Shown here: piece after piece, positions 1 through 8,168 of the stretch
Numbering within the stretch: the first letter of the stretch is position 1
Layout of the letters: every line of letters begins with the position of its first letter
NCBI GenBank assembly: GCA_965249005.1
Contig: CBDFLD010000018.1
Location: 310,001 to 374,000 of the forward strand
Length of the DNA: 64,000 bases
Direction of reading: 5' to 3'
Source: CBDFLD01 sp965249005
Lineage (GTDB): Bacteria > Acidobacteriota > UBA6911
Notes under the pieces: model-generated
Told to the model about the DNA's origin: nothing
Database searches by the model: none
What the model saw: the letters and a program-made list of their open reading frames with translations, nothing else
Translations under genes and position numbers: made by a program

Positions 1-481
1 GCCGAACCATCGGGATGATCTGGGACATCTGATGGTGAGAAATGCAGATGTCAAAGCTCCAGCCGTACTTCGGCAGAAGCTGCAGGCCTTCGATGAAGCC
101 GGGTCGAAGGCAGAAGCCAGCGTCCTCTTCTTGCTGAAGAATACGCCGGATCCCTTTGACCAGCGGAATAGAGGCGAGATCGTCCAGGCTCGCATTGCAA
201 CCTTCTCCCTTCTCGATGGGAGCCCAGGCCACGATGCCCTTGATCCGCGGGTCCGATTTCGCCAGCCCGGCCACCCACTGTGCCTCCTTCAACGCTTGTG
301 AAAAAACCGCCTCGCACTGGAGAAAAACCATGCTTTCGATTTGAACCTGACCACAGGACCGGTTGTAGTCTTCGAGCAGGAAAGGCCGCTGCAGAGAAGG
401 AACCTGTGCCAGCCAGGGATAGTCGATGATCGCAGGATCCCACACGTGCAGGTGCGAGTCGATAATCGGAAACTCCGGCAT
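1..481 (-). CDS. Amidohydrolase family 2 TIM-barrel protein (C-terminus missing)
   Basis: The gene starts at ATG 481 and runs off the left edge, so only about 160 N-terminal residues are present. The N-terminus contains IDSHLHVWD, the metal-binding HxH strand typical of amidohydrolase family 2 proteins (L-fuconolactonase, 2-pyrone-4,6-dicarboxylate lactonase and relatives). Later segments (VFLQCEA, VKGIRRILQ, SFDICISHHQM) follow the usual order of that fold. Such enzymes hydrolyse lactones or decarboxylate small acids in the cytoplasm. The substrate cannot be read from this fragment. It lies 78 bp downstream of the DUF3604 gene on the same strand and may be co-transcribed with it. Confidence 0.85.
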   Translation of the reverse strand, partial: MPEFPIIDSHLHVWDPAIIDYPWLAQVPSLQRPFLLEDYNRSCGQVQIESMVFLQCEAVFSQALKEAQWVAGLAKSDPRIKGIVAWAPIEKGEGCNASLDDLASIPLVKGIRRILQQEEDAGFCLRPGFIEGLQLLPKYGWSFDICISHHQMSQIIPMVR

Positions 482-559
482 GATTTCTCCTTCGATGAAG
501 CGCCGCGCCTGCTGAGTACCTGTCCTCACTCGAGAGGGTCCGGAGCCAGCACCGAGCCT

Positions 560-2980
560 TCAATCGTTGCTTTGTGCGCCGACCCAGAATGGACTGGACC
601 AGGCGCGTCCGCCGTCGAGCTGGGTCACCCGGACGTAGTAGTAGTCTCCGGCCTCGGGCGCTTCCAGGTCCGTGAATTCGAACTCTCGATCCATCGGTCT
701 CGTGGGGTCGATTGCCTGGATGCGGATGGCATCGATGTGGTCGTCTACCTGGAATTCGTGCGCGGCTCGACCCGCTTGCAATTCTGCCAGCCGGAGTCGG
801 CCATCCGCACCGGGCAGGTCTCGAGGGGGCCGGACCAGAGGGCCGGAAAACTTCAGCTCCTTGCGCGGCTCGAGTTGAAAACGCAGTACGGTTCCGGCGC
901 TGGCGCCCTCCAGCTCCAGCAACATGGTGTCGCCGCGGCCCCGGGTCTCGACATGAAAGTGAATCCGGTTGGTGACCTCGGAATCGATCCTGGCAAATTC
1001 GAAGTAGCGATTGTCGAAGCCGGGAGTCTGAATCGATCGAACACTGGCGCCCGTGATGTCCAATGTCCCCACCCACTGGCGGTATGGTCTGGGATTGCCC
1101 TGCTGGCCTTCGAAAACCTCCGACGAAGACTCGAAACTCACCTGAACCCAGGCCCGCGAGGCCAAGGGAGCCGACAGGTAGTTTTGGCCGTAGATGACAC
1201 TGCCGTTCTTGACAACTTCGATCCGATCGATCGGAGATGTCCCCATGGCTCGGCATGTAATCGCGCGTTCGGTGGTGAAGGGTTGCCTGGTTCCGGTGGC
1301 GGCTCCGTTGAGCCTGGCGTCCAGGATGATCCTTTGGCCCGAGGTGGCATAGGCCGACAGCCGGCGGAGCGCATCGAAGATGGCGTCCCCAGTCTTTTCG
1401 GGGGCGATGACGGCCGCCAGTCCGGAAACCTGGCCCAGTCGGGAGGCGAAGAACATGCCGTGGTTGTAGCCCGGCTTGGATTGGTGAGTATCGGAGGCGG
1501 CAATGAAACCGACTTCGAAGCCGTTTTTGAGGTACATGTTGCCAAACCACTCGAAGCTTCCGTGCATGGAGTAGATCTCGATCAGCTTCTCGAGCTCCGG
1601 GTCGTTTTGAGTCCAATCTCCGGACTGGTGCGCGTGCGGGATGATCAGGACATCGGCGGGATCGTTTTCCCGATGAAGGCCGGCATACAGTTCCGGCAGA
1701 CGATTGGCGTCCTGCCCCCCGACGCGATTCCTGCCCGGAGTCCGAAAGAGCACGTTATGATGGCCGCCTCGGGCTCTTCCCATGGTCCATTCGAAGCCAA
1801 GGAAGGGAATGAAGCGTCCTTCCTGGTAGTACTTGCGCGCGAGCTCCTGAAGGGTCTGCCATTCTGAATCATCCAACCAGACATCATGTTCCGAGAGGGT
1901 GAGAAAATCGAGGCGAGAGTCTTCCAGGCCGAAGCGAAAATAACCCTCGGCCGAACCCTGTCCCTCGGCAAAAGCCGTGTGCCCATGGGTCTCGCCCCAA
2001 TAGACCCGGAAGGGTGGATCTTTGCGGACCCAGACGGGATTGCTCGAGCCCTCGACCTTGCCGTCGGCCGAGCGGATCGCGAACCGATAGACGCCGGCTG
2101 TCTCGATCTTGATGTCCGAGATTACATGAATTGCCTTTTCGCCGGCGGGAATCTGCTGCACCGGCTTACCGCGGAGAAATACTTCGTACCCGGGAATGGC
2201 ACCGCTCGCCCGATTGAGATACAAGTCTTCACTGCGCACCGACATTTCGAACACTTCCCCGGTTTCCACAACCGAAGGGACAAATCCGTGCACCCCGTGG
2301 ACCTTGGCCCCAATGACCTCCAGGGATGGCCAGGAGGGAGTGAGAAAGTTCTCCTTGCCCTCGAGGTCGACGTACAGCGGAAACATGAGCTCGTCGGTCG
2401 TGCTTTCCTGGACCCTGAAGCCCGCCGAGCCTCCGGAGGTGTCGCCATAGACAACCCTGACGGTTTCGCCCGCTCGCAAATCCGCGCCTTCGAGCTGAAA
2501 CGTGGCGGCGGGCGTATTGAAACGATTTCCGTGCATCCCGCCCAGCGGGCGCGTGATCTTCTCGAATCGAATGCCGGGATTGGAGCATTGGATCGAAACG
2601 TACCAGGGAGCCGATGGGTCCTCGTTTTGAAACGACTCCGGACCGAGAGAAAGCTGTTTGCCGATCATAAAGGCGCCGCCCGGCTTCATCGGCATCGATC
2701 CCACCGTGTAGGTTTGCTCCACCGTGCTCCAGCTTCCCGCAACCAGGGGTTCGATGCTGGCCAGCTGCAGTGTTCCTAGGGCGTCCGGATGTTCGTCCTT
2801 GAGGGTCAGCTCGCGAATGTAATGGTCGATGTTTTGTAGAATGACCGCGGGGGTTTCGCTGTTGTCGGACTCGACGATGCGCACGTTGGTGACATCGACC
2901 GGCAGATTCACGGGAACTGGACCACCGGTGTGGGAATAGGCATTGGTCCAATCCCAGAGCGTGTCGGTTCGGGCGCCCAC
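560..2980 (-). CDS. DUF3604 domain protein, probable lipoprotein
   Basis: This is an 806-residue DUF3604 protein, a PHP-like metal-dependent hydrolase family of unproven substrate. Diagnostic motifs in order are YWGETHGHTAF, LTLSEHDVW, GFEWT, HHNVLF, IPHAHQSGDW and AASDTHQ, which carry the expected His/Asp metal ligands. The listed start is GTG 2980. The same frame stays open upstream to about 3181 and encodes a hydrophobic stretch ending in VAAVAGC, a good lipobox at about 3080-3133. No ATG, GTG or TTG precedes it in frame, so the true start may be a rare codon or the 5' end may be damaged. It follows cimA closely. A broken paralogue lies at 53568-56600. Confidence 0.85.
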   Translation of the reverse strand: MGARTDTLWDWTNAYSHTGGPVPVNLPVDVTNVRIVESDNSETPAVILQNIDHYIRELTLKDEHPDALGTLQLASIEPLVAGSWSTVEQTYTVGSMPMKPGGAFMIGKQLSLGPESFQNEDPSAPWYVSIQCSNPGIRFEKITRPLGGMHGNRFNTPAATFQLEGADLRAGETVRVVYGDTSGGSAGFRVQESTTDELMFPLYVDLEGKENFLTPSWPSLEVIGAKVHGVHGFVPSVVETGEVFEMSVRSEDLYLNRASGAIPGYEVFLRGKPVQQIPAGEKAIHVISDIKIETAGVYRFAIRSADGKVEGSSNPVWVRKDPPFRVYWGETHGHTAFAEGQGSAEGYFRFGLEDSRLDFLTLSEHDVWLDDSEWQTLQELARKYYQEGRFIPFLGFEWTMGRARGGHHNVLFRTPGRNRVGGQDANRLPELYAGLHRENDPADVLIIPHAHQSGDWTQNDPELEKLIEIYSMHGSFEWFGNMYLKNGFEVGFIAASDTHQSKPGYNHGMFFASRLGQVSGLAAVIAPEKTGDAIFDALRRLSAYATSGQRIILDARLNGAATGTRQPFTTERAITCRAMGTSPIDRIEVVKNGSVIYGQNYLSAPLASRAWVQVSFESSSEVFEGQQGNPRPYRQWVGTLDITGASVRSIQTPGFDNRYFEFARIDSEVTNRIHFHVETRGRGDTMLLELEGASAGTVLRFQLEPRKELKFSGPLVRPPRDLPGADGRLRLAELQAGRAAHEFQVDDHIDAIRIQAIDPTRPMDREFEFTDLEAPEAGDYYYVRVTQLDGGRAWSSPFWVGAQSND

Positions 2981-3173
2981 GTTCTCCGGCGTGCTCGGAT
3001 TTTCCGCAACCTCTCTTTTGAGTTGCTCGACACGTGAGCGCAGCCCGGGCTCCAGGTAATCACGGGTAGTGCTCGTGCAACCGGCGACAGCGGCAACGAG
3101 AAAGACGAGCGCAACCCGGCGGAATCGAAGGATGGCCGGATGAGGGAGGCAGTCTGTATGGATCGGGGGGAGG

Positions 3174-4778
3174 CTATCCAGTGGCGACCCCTTTCTGCTT
3201 TTTTTCCGCCTGCTGGTCCTTCATCAGCTTGAAGTGCATGCTGTCGGCCAGCGCGATCCAACTGGCCTCGATGATATTTTCCGACACGCCCACCGTTCCC
3301 CATACGTCGAGGCCGTCGGAGGATTCGATCAAGACCCGCACCTTGGCTGCCGTCCCATCACCACTCGACAGCACTCTCACCTTGTAGTCCGCCAGATGCA
3401 CCTGACTGAGAGCCGGAAACTCCACCTCGAGCGCCTTCCGGAGCGCGCGATCCAGCGCATTGACCGGTCCATCCCCTCCCGCGACGGTGTGATGGACCTT
3501 TCCTTCGATGTCGACCTTGATGATCGCCTCGGAGACCTCTGCGCTGGCTCCAGTCTTGTTGCGGTTGATGGTGCGGAAGCTGACCAGCTGGAAGCGATCC
3601 TGGTAGGTTCCCATGGCCCGCCGCACCATGAGCTCGAAGGAGCCCTCAGCCGCCTCGTATTGATAGCCTTGGTTTTCCCGTTCCTTGACCGTGGCCAGCA
3701 CCTTTCCCACCAGGGGGTCCTTCTTGTCGATGCCCGAGGAAAAGCGGCGTACCTTGCTGACGATCGTCCCGCCTCCGGACTGATCCGAGACGAGGAAGCG
3801 GCGCTCGTTGCCGACGGAGTCGGGCTCGATGTGCTCGAACGATCGCGTGACCTTCATCACGCCGTCGACGTGCGCTCCACCCTTGTGCGCAAAGGCGCTC
3901 TCTCCAACGTAGGGTTGCCGATGGTCGTGGTGCACGTTGGCGATCTCACTCAGAAAGCGGGAGAAGCGCATCAGATCTTTCAGCCGGTTGCGACCTATAG
4001 TTTTCTTTTCCAGCTTCAGTTCCAGCGTCGGGACGAGAGAGCACAGATTGGCGTTACCGCAGCGCTCGCCGTAACCGTTGAAGGTTCCCTGTACCTGCTT
4101 GGCCCCCAGCTCCACGGCCACAAGCGCGTTGGCGACGGCACAACCTGCGTCGTTGTGAGTATGGATCCCGAAGGGTGCGGAGACCTTCTGTCTGACCTGC
4201 CCGAGGATGTCGGCAATTTCCGTTGGTAGTGTGCCTCCATTGGTGTCGCACAATACCAGAATACGAGCTCCTCCTCGCTCGGCGGCGAGCAGCGTCTCGG
4301 TGGCGTATTTCGCGTCGGCCTTGTAGCCGTCAAAGAAATGTTCCGCGTCGTAGACGACCTCTCGGTCCTGGCTGACCAAGAACGCGATCGAGTCCTCGAT
4401 GAGCTCCAGGTTTTTCGGCAGTGTAGTACGCAATACCTCCTTTACGTGGAGTGTCCAGCTCTTGCCGAAAATCGCCACGCTGGCTGTGCGGGCCTCGAGC
4501 AGAGTCCCGAGGGTTTCGTCCTGCTCAGCAGTGTTCGTGGCCCGTCGTGTGCTTCCAAAGGCGGTAACCTTGGCCTTCAGGCCTAGCTTGCGCGCCTCTT
4601 TGAAGAAGGCGAGATCTTTCGGGTTCGTGGGGTTCGGCCACCCGCCCTCGATGTAATGCACGCCAAGCTCGTCGAGCCGCTGGGCGATGAGCAGCTTGTC
4701 CTCGAGCGAGTAGGCGATTCCCTCGGCCTGTGCTCCGTCGCGGAGCGTCGTATCGTAAATCTCCACGCTACCGGCCAT
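3174..4778 (-). CDS. cimA: (R)-citramalate synthase
   Basis: The enzyme condenses pyruvate with acetyl-CoA to (R)-citramalate, the entry to the pyruvate route of isoleucine synthesis. The 534-residue protein begins MAGSVEIYDTTLRDG, with the HMGL-type active-site motif at residues 9-15, and has the metal-binding HTHND at 206-210. A C-terminal LeuA-type allosteric region follows. Overall sequence and length fit the CimA subfamily better than LeuA. The start at 4778 is fixed by AAGGAGG at about 4784-4790; an open stretch 12 codons upstream is not needed. It lies 19 bp after leuB, and the leuC-leuD-leuB-cimA order suggests one transcript. No leuA is visible in the window. Confidence 0.93.
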   Translation of the reverse strand: MAGSVEIYDTTLRDGAQAEGIAYSLEDKLLIAQRLDELGVHYIEGGWPNPTNPKDLAFFKEARKLGLKAKVTAFGSTRRATNTAEQDETLGTLLEARTASVAIFGKSWTLHVKEVLRTTLPKNLELIEDSIAFLVSQDREVVYDAEHFFDGYKADAKYATETLLAAERGGARILVLCDTNGGTLPTEIADILGQVRQKVSAPFGIHTHNDAGCAVANALVAVELGAKQVQGTFNGYGERCGNANLCSLVPTLELKLEKKTIGRNRLKDLMRFSRFLSEIANVHHDHRQPYVGESAFAHKGGAHVDGVMKVTRSFEHIEPDSVGNERRFLVSDQSGGGTIVSKVRRFSSGIDKKDPLVGKVLATVKERENQGYQYEAAEGSFELMVRRAMGTYQDRFQLVSFRTINRNKTGASAEVSEAIIKVDIEGKVHHTVAGGDGPVNALDRALRKALEVEFPALSQVHLADYKVRVLSSGDGTAAKVRVLIESSDGLDVWGTVGVSENIIEASWIALADSMHFKLMKDQQAEKKQKGVATG

Positions 4779-4797
4779 AAGGCCTCCTTTTCCCCTT

Positions 4798-5856
4798 TTA
4801 AGCCTCGGCGACAACCCCTGCCACCATGTCTCCTACCTGTTTGGTGGAATAGCCCATCTTGCCGGCTCCGAGATGGTCCAGCTTCTGGACCGTTTGGATG
4901 ATCCCTTGCTCGATGGCCTCGGCCGGTTTTGCCTCGCCCAGAGTTTCGAGCAACAGTTGAAGCGCTCCAATGGCAGCCAGCGGATTGATGACATTCTGGC
5001 CCGTATACTTCGGAGCCGACCCGCCGATGGGTTCGAACATCGACACTCCTTCCGGGTTGATGTTCCCCCCCGCCGCAATGCCCATTCCTCCCTGAACCAT
5101 GGCTCCCAGGTCGGTGATGATATCCCCGAACATGTTGTCGGTCACGATCACGTCGAACCATTCGGGATTCTTGACCATCCACATGCAAATGGCGTCCACG
5201 TGGGCGTAATCACGATCGATCTCCGGATAGTCGTTCTCTCCCACTTCGTGAAAAACGCGTTCCCAGAGATCGAACGCATAGGTCAACACATTCGTTTTCC
5301 CGCACAGGGTGAGCTTTTTTTCACGGTCACGCTTGCGGGTGTATTCGAATGCGTAGCGCACGCAGCGCTCCACTCCCTTGCGTGTGTTGATCGATTCCTG
5401 GACGGCGATTTCGTCTGCCGTCCCGCGCTTCAAGAAGCCCCCGGCGCCCGCGTACAGCCCCTCGGTGTTCTCGCGAACAACAACAAAGTCGATCTCGTCG
5501 GGTCCCTTGTCCTTTACAGGTGTGTCCACCCCGGGAAAGAGCTTGACGGGCCGAAGGTTTATGTACTGGTCCAGTTCAAATCGTAGATGTAGAAGAATCC
5601 CTTTTTCCAAGACTCCGGGTTGAACATCTGGATGTCCGATGGCGCCGAGCAGGATGGTATCGAATTGGGAAAGCTCCGCTACCGCGGTGTCGGGGAGCAC
5701 TTCACCGGTACGCAGGTATCGGTCGCCACCGTAGTCGAACTCGTGGGTCTCGTACTTGAAGTTGAACCTGTGTGCCGCCGCGGCCAGCACCTTGAGTGCC
5801 TCAGCGACGACTTCGGGGCCTGTTCCATCTCCCGGAATAACAGCAATCTTGTGCAA
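4798..5856 (-). CDS. leuB: 3-isopropylmalate dehydrogenase
   Basis: The gene encodes a member of the isocitrate/isopropylmalate dehydrogenase family, which oxidatively decarboxylates 3-isopropylmalate with NAD+. In the citramalate route the same enzyme acts on 3-methylmalate. The N-terminus HKIAVIPGDGTGPEV is standard, and VVRENTEGLY, VTDNMFGDI and GSAPKYTGQN match substrate and cofactor regions. The start is TTG 5856, preceded by AGAGGAGG at about 5861-5868. An upstream in-frame TTG at 5886 would add ten residues lying partly in the tandem repeat and lacks such a site. About 352 residues is normal for LeuB. It sits between leuD and cimA. Confidence 0.92.
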   Translation of the reverse strand: MHKIAVIPGDGTGPEVVAEALKVLAAAAHRFNFKYETHEFDYGGDRYLRTGEVLPDTAVAELSQFDTILLGAIGHPDVQPGVLEKGILLHLRFELDQYINLRPVKLFPGVDTPVKDKGPDEIDFVVVRENTEGLYAGAGGFLKRGTADEIAVQESINTRKGVERCVRYAFEYTRKRDREKKLTLCGKTNVLTYAFDLWERVFHEVGENDYPEIDRDYAHVDAICMWMVKNPEWFDVIVTDNMFGDIITDLGAMVQGGMGIAAGGNINPEGVSMFEPIGGSAPKYTGQNVINPLAAIGALQLLLETLGEAKPAEAIEQGIIQTVQKLDHLGAGKMGYSTKQVGDMVAGVVAEA

Positions 5857-5876
5857 ACCACCCTCCTCTGTCTCGG

Positions 5877-5941
5877 TCTCAGCCAACCCTAGCCGTTGGC
5901 GTTCTCAGCCAACCCTAGCCGTTGGCGTTCTCAGCCAACCC
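5877..5941. repeat. 26-bp tandem repeat between leuD and leuB
   Basis: A 26-bp unit occurs twice exactly (5877-5902, 5903-5928), and a third partial copy (5929-5941) overlaps the leuD stop codon. Read on the coding strand, each unit contains TGA and a small stem GCCAAC/GTTGGC. The array separates the leuD stop from the leuB Shine-Dalgarno. It probably arose by duplication of the leuD 3' end. Confidence 0.9.
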
Positions 5942-6533
5942 GGAAGCCGTTGACGTATGGCAATCTTTGACGTGTGGCGGCTATCGCGCCGCCGGCCTCG
6001 AGCAATTGTCCCAGAGCGTCCCAGGTGCCCGTGAGGAATTGCTCTCGCGGGCCGTCCGGAATCGTTCCCTGAATGGTCCCGCCGCTGAAATGGACGGTTT
6101 GGGCGCCTACGTCCAGGCCCACCTCCTGGCTTGGATCTTGTTCGATAGCGGTCTGAAGACGCACAACATCCACCTCTTTTGCCGTGAGGCAGGGCAATCC
6201 GAGGGCGACGCAATTGCCGAAGAAGATCTCCGCAAACGACTGACCCACGAAAGCATCGATGCCCCATCGCATGAGCGCCTGAGGAGCATGCTCGCGGGAG
6301 GACCCGCAGCCGAAGTTCTCGTTTACCACGAGAAGGCGACTTCCCTGGTGCCGGGGCTGATCAAACGGGTGTCCCGCCGCGGCGCGGTCGTCCGCGAACG
6401 CATGGTTTCCCAGGTCATCGAACGTCACCGCAAGCAAATAACGCGCAGGAATGATCCGATCGGTGTCGATGTCGTTGCCTCGCAGCGGCAAGCCACGGCC
6501 TCGGATCTGTTTTCGGATACTCGATTCCGTCAT
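5931..6533 (-). CDS. leuD: 3-isopropylmalate dehydratase small subunit
   Basis: This is the 200-residue aconitase-swivel subunit that pairs with LeuC to isomerise 2- to 3-isopropylmalate, and probably citramalate to methylmalate given the adjacent cimA. Conserved segments include GNDIDTDRIIPARYL near residue 20 and NFGCGSSREHAP, the substrate-binding loop. The stop codon lies inside the third tandem-repeat unit at 5931. It starts 6 bp after the leuC stop, consistent with coupled translation. Confidence 0.93.
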   Translation of the reverse strand: MTESSIRKQIRGRGLPLRGNDIDTDRIIPARYLLAVTFDDLGNHAFADDRAAAGHPFDQPRHQGSRLLVVNENFGCGSSREHAPQALMRWGIDAFVGQSFAEIFFGNCVALGLPCLTAKEVDVVRLQTAIEQDPSQEVGLDVGAQTVHFSGGTIQGTIPDGPREQFLTGTWDALGQLLEAGGAIAATRQRLPYVNGFRVG

Positions 6534-6539
6534 ATCGGT

Positions 6540-7943
6540 TCAGTCCCACAGGGCGCGGACGTCCGACACCTCGCCATTCACGGCGGCGGCGGCGACCATG
6601 GCGGGGCTCATGAGCAGGGTGCGGCCGGTCGGACTTCCTTGCCTCCCCTTGAAGTTCCGGTTGCTGGAAGAAGCACAAATCTCGCGCCCATGGAGCTTGT
6701 CTGGATTCATGGCCAGACACATCGAGCAGCCCGCGCCACGCCACTCGAAACCCGCCTCCTCGAAGATCACAGACAACCCCTCTTGCTCGGCGGCCTGACG
6801 AACCTGTTGAGAGCCGGGCACGACAATGGCTCTGACACCGGAGGCGACTTTCCTTCCACGGGCCACGCGCGCCGCCTCTCGTAGGTCCGAAATCCGTCCG
6901 TTGGTGCAGGAGCCGATGAACGCAACGTCGATGGGAACTCCCGCAATCTTTTGACCAGGGGAAAACCCCATGTAATCGAACGCCTCCTGGGCGCTACCGC
7001 GGTCGGCGTCGGGCAGCGAGGAAAGCTCCGGCAACGGACAGTCGACCGCAACGGATTGACCGGGCGTGATTCCCCAGGTCACAATTGGGCCGATATCGGC
7101 GCCTTTCATCTCCACCAAATCGTCATAGACAGCATCTGTGTCGGAGGCCATGGATCGCCACCAGGATACGGCCCTTTCGTGATCGCTGCCTTCGGGCGCA
7201 TAAGGTCGTCCCTTGATGTAATCGAAAGTGGTCTGGTCGGGATTGATGTATCCCACGCGGGCCCCGCCCTCGATCGACATATTGCAAACGGTCATGCGCT
7301 CTTCCATCGTCATGGCATCGATGATGGCGCCACCGTACTCGTAGCCGTAGCCGACGCCCCCTTTTACGCCCAACCGCTGGATGATGGCGAGAATCACGTC
7401 TTTGGCAAAAACTCCAGGCTTGAGCTGGCCCGTTACCTGGATGCGGCGGACTTTGAGGGGGTCCATGGCAAGACACTGAGACGCCAGCACGTCGCGCACC
7501 TGGCTGGTCCCGATGCCGAAGGCAATCGCCCCGAAGGCACCGTGGGTGGAGGTATGGCTGTCCCCGCACGCAATCGTCAACCCCGGCTGGGTCAGGCCCA
7601 GCTCTGGTCCGATCACGTGCACGATCCCTTGCCGCCGATCGTCGATACTAAAGAAGGGGACCGTGAACTCGCGGGTGTTTTTCTCGATGGAGACCATCAT
7701 CTGCTCGGCCAGATCGTCATGGAAAGGCCGGTCAGTGAGATCCGTGGGGATGATGTGATCCACCGTGGCGAACGTATGCTCCGGGAACTTCACATGAAGC
7801 CCTCGCTCGCGCAGCATGTCGAACGCCTGAGGGCTCGTCACCTCGTGGACCAGATGCAGGCCGACAAAGAGCTGCGTTTGCCCGGACGGAAGATCCCGAA
7901 CCTTGTGTTGCTCCCAGACCTTGGCTAGTAGAGTCTTTCCCAT
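6540..7943 (-). CDS. leuC: 3-isopropylmalate dehydratase large subunit
   Basis: This 467-residue aconitase-type subunit holds the [4Fe-4S] cluster of isopropylmalate isomerase. Cluster ligands are seen in SCTNG and in the CSMC pair of GAGCSMCLAMNPD; GDSHTSTHGAFG is the usual family signature. The start MGKTLLAKVWE at ATG 7943 is preceded by a GGAG. An open stretch of 14 codons upstream looks untranslated. It is the first gene of leuC-leuD-leuB-cimA. The 225-bp region upstream (7944-8168) should hold the promoter, but no attenuator or leader peptide was recognised there. Confidence 0.94.
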   Translation of the reverse strand: MGKTLLAKVWEQHKVRDLPSGQTQLFVGLHLVHEVTSPQAFDMLRERGLHVKFPEHTFATVDHIIPTDLTDRPFHDDLAEQMMVSIEKNTREFTVPFFSIDDRRQGIVHVIGPELGLTQPGLTIACGDSHTSTHGAFGAIAFGIGTSQVRDVLASQCLAMDPLKVRRIQVTGQLKPGVFAKDVILAIIQRLGVKGGVGYGYEYGGAIIDAMTMEERMTVCNMSIEGGARVGYINPDQTTFDYIKGRPYAPEGSDHERAVSWWRSMASDTDAVYDDLVEMKGADIGPIVTWGITPGQSVAVDCPLPELSSLPDADRGSAQEAFDYMGFSPGQKIAGVPIDVAFIGSCTNGRISDLREAARVARGRKVASGVRAIVVPGSQQVRQAAEQEGLSVIFEEAGFEWRGAGCSMCLAMNPDKLHGREICASSSNRNFKGRQGSPTGRTLLMSPAMVAAAAVNGEVSDVRALWD

Positions 7944-8168
7944 CACAATCTCCGGAGCCGCTTTCTGTGCCCTGCCAACCAACAACCGTGCGGCTCCTAC
8001 ACGAATCCCCTGAGGGCGGAACCATCATTTATAGGTAATTCTAGGGGCTATGTATAGGACAAAAAGTGCGCGAAACCACAAAACCGGCACGAAGTTGCAG
8101 AACCCGATGCGCCTTCTTCCGCGGTTGCCGTATCGTTAGTGTTGGCTAAAAGATAGAGAATACTCGCG

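Noticed and set aside
51..1616. Long minus-strand open frame of 521 codons overlapping the DUF3604 gene
   Set aside because: It is in another frame of a clear DUF3604 gene and of the amidohydrolase gene, has Arg/Pro-rich low-information composition and no domain.
341..1867. Plus-strand open frame of 508 codons opposite DUF3604
   Set aside because: It is the antisense of a conserved gene in GC-rich DNA; the product matches no recognisable family.
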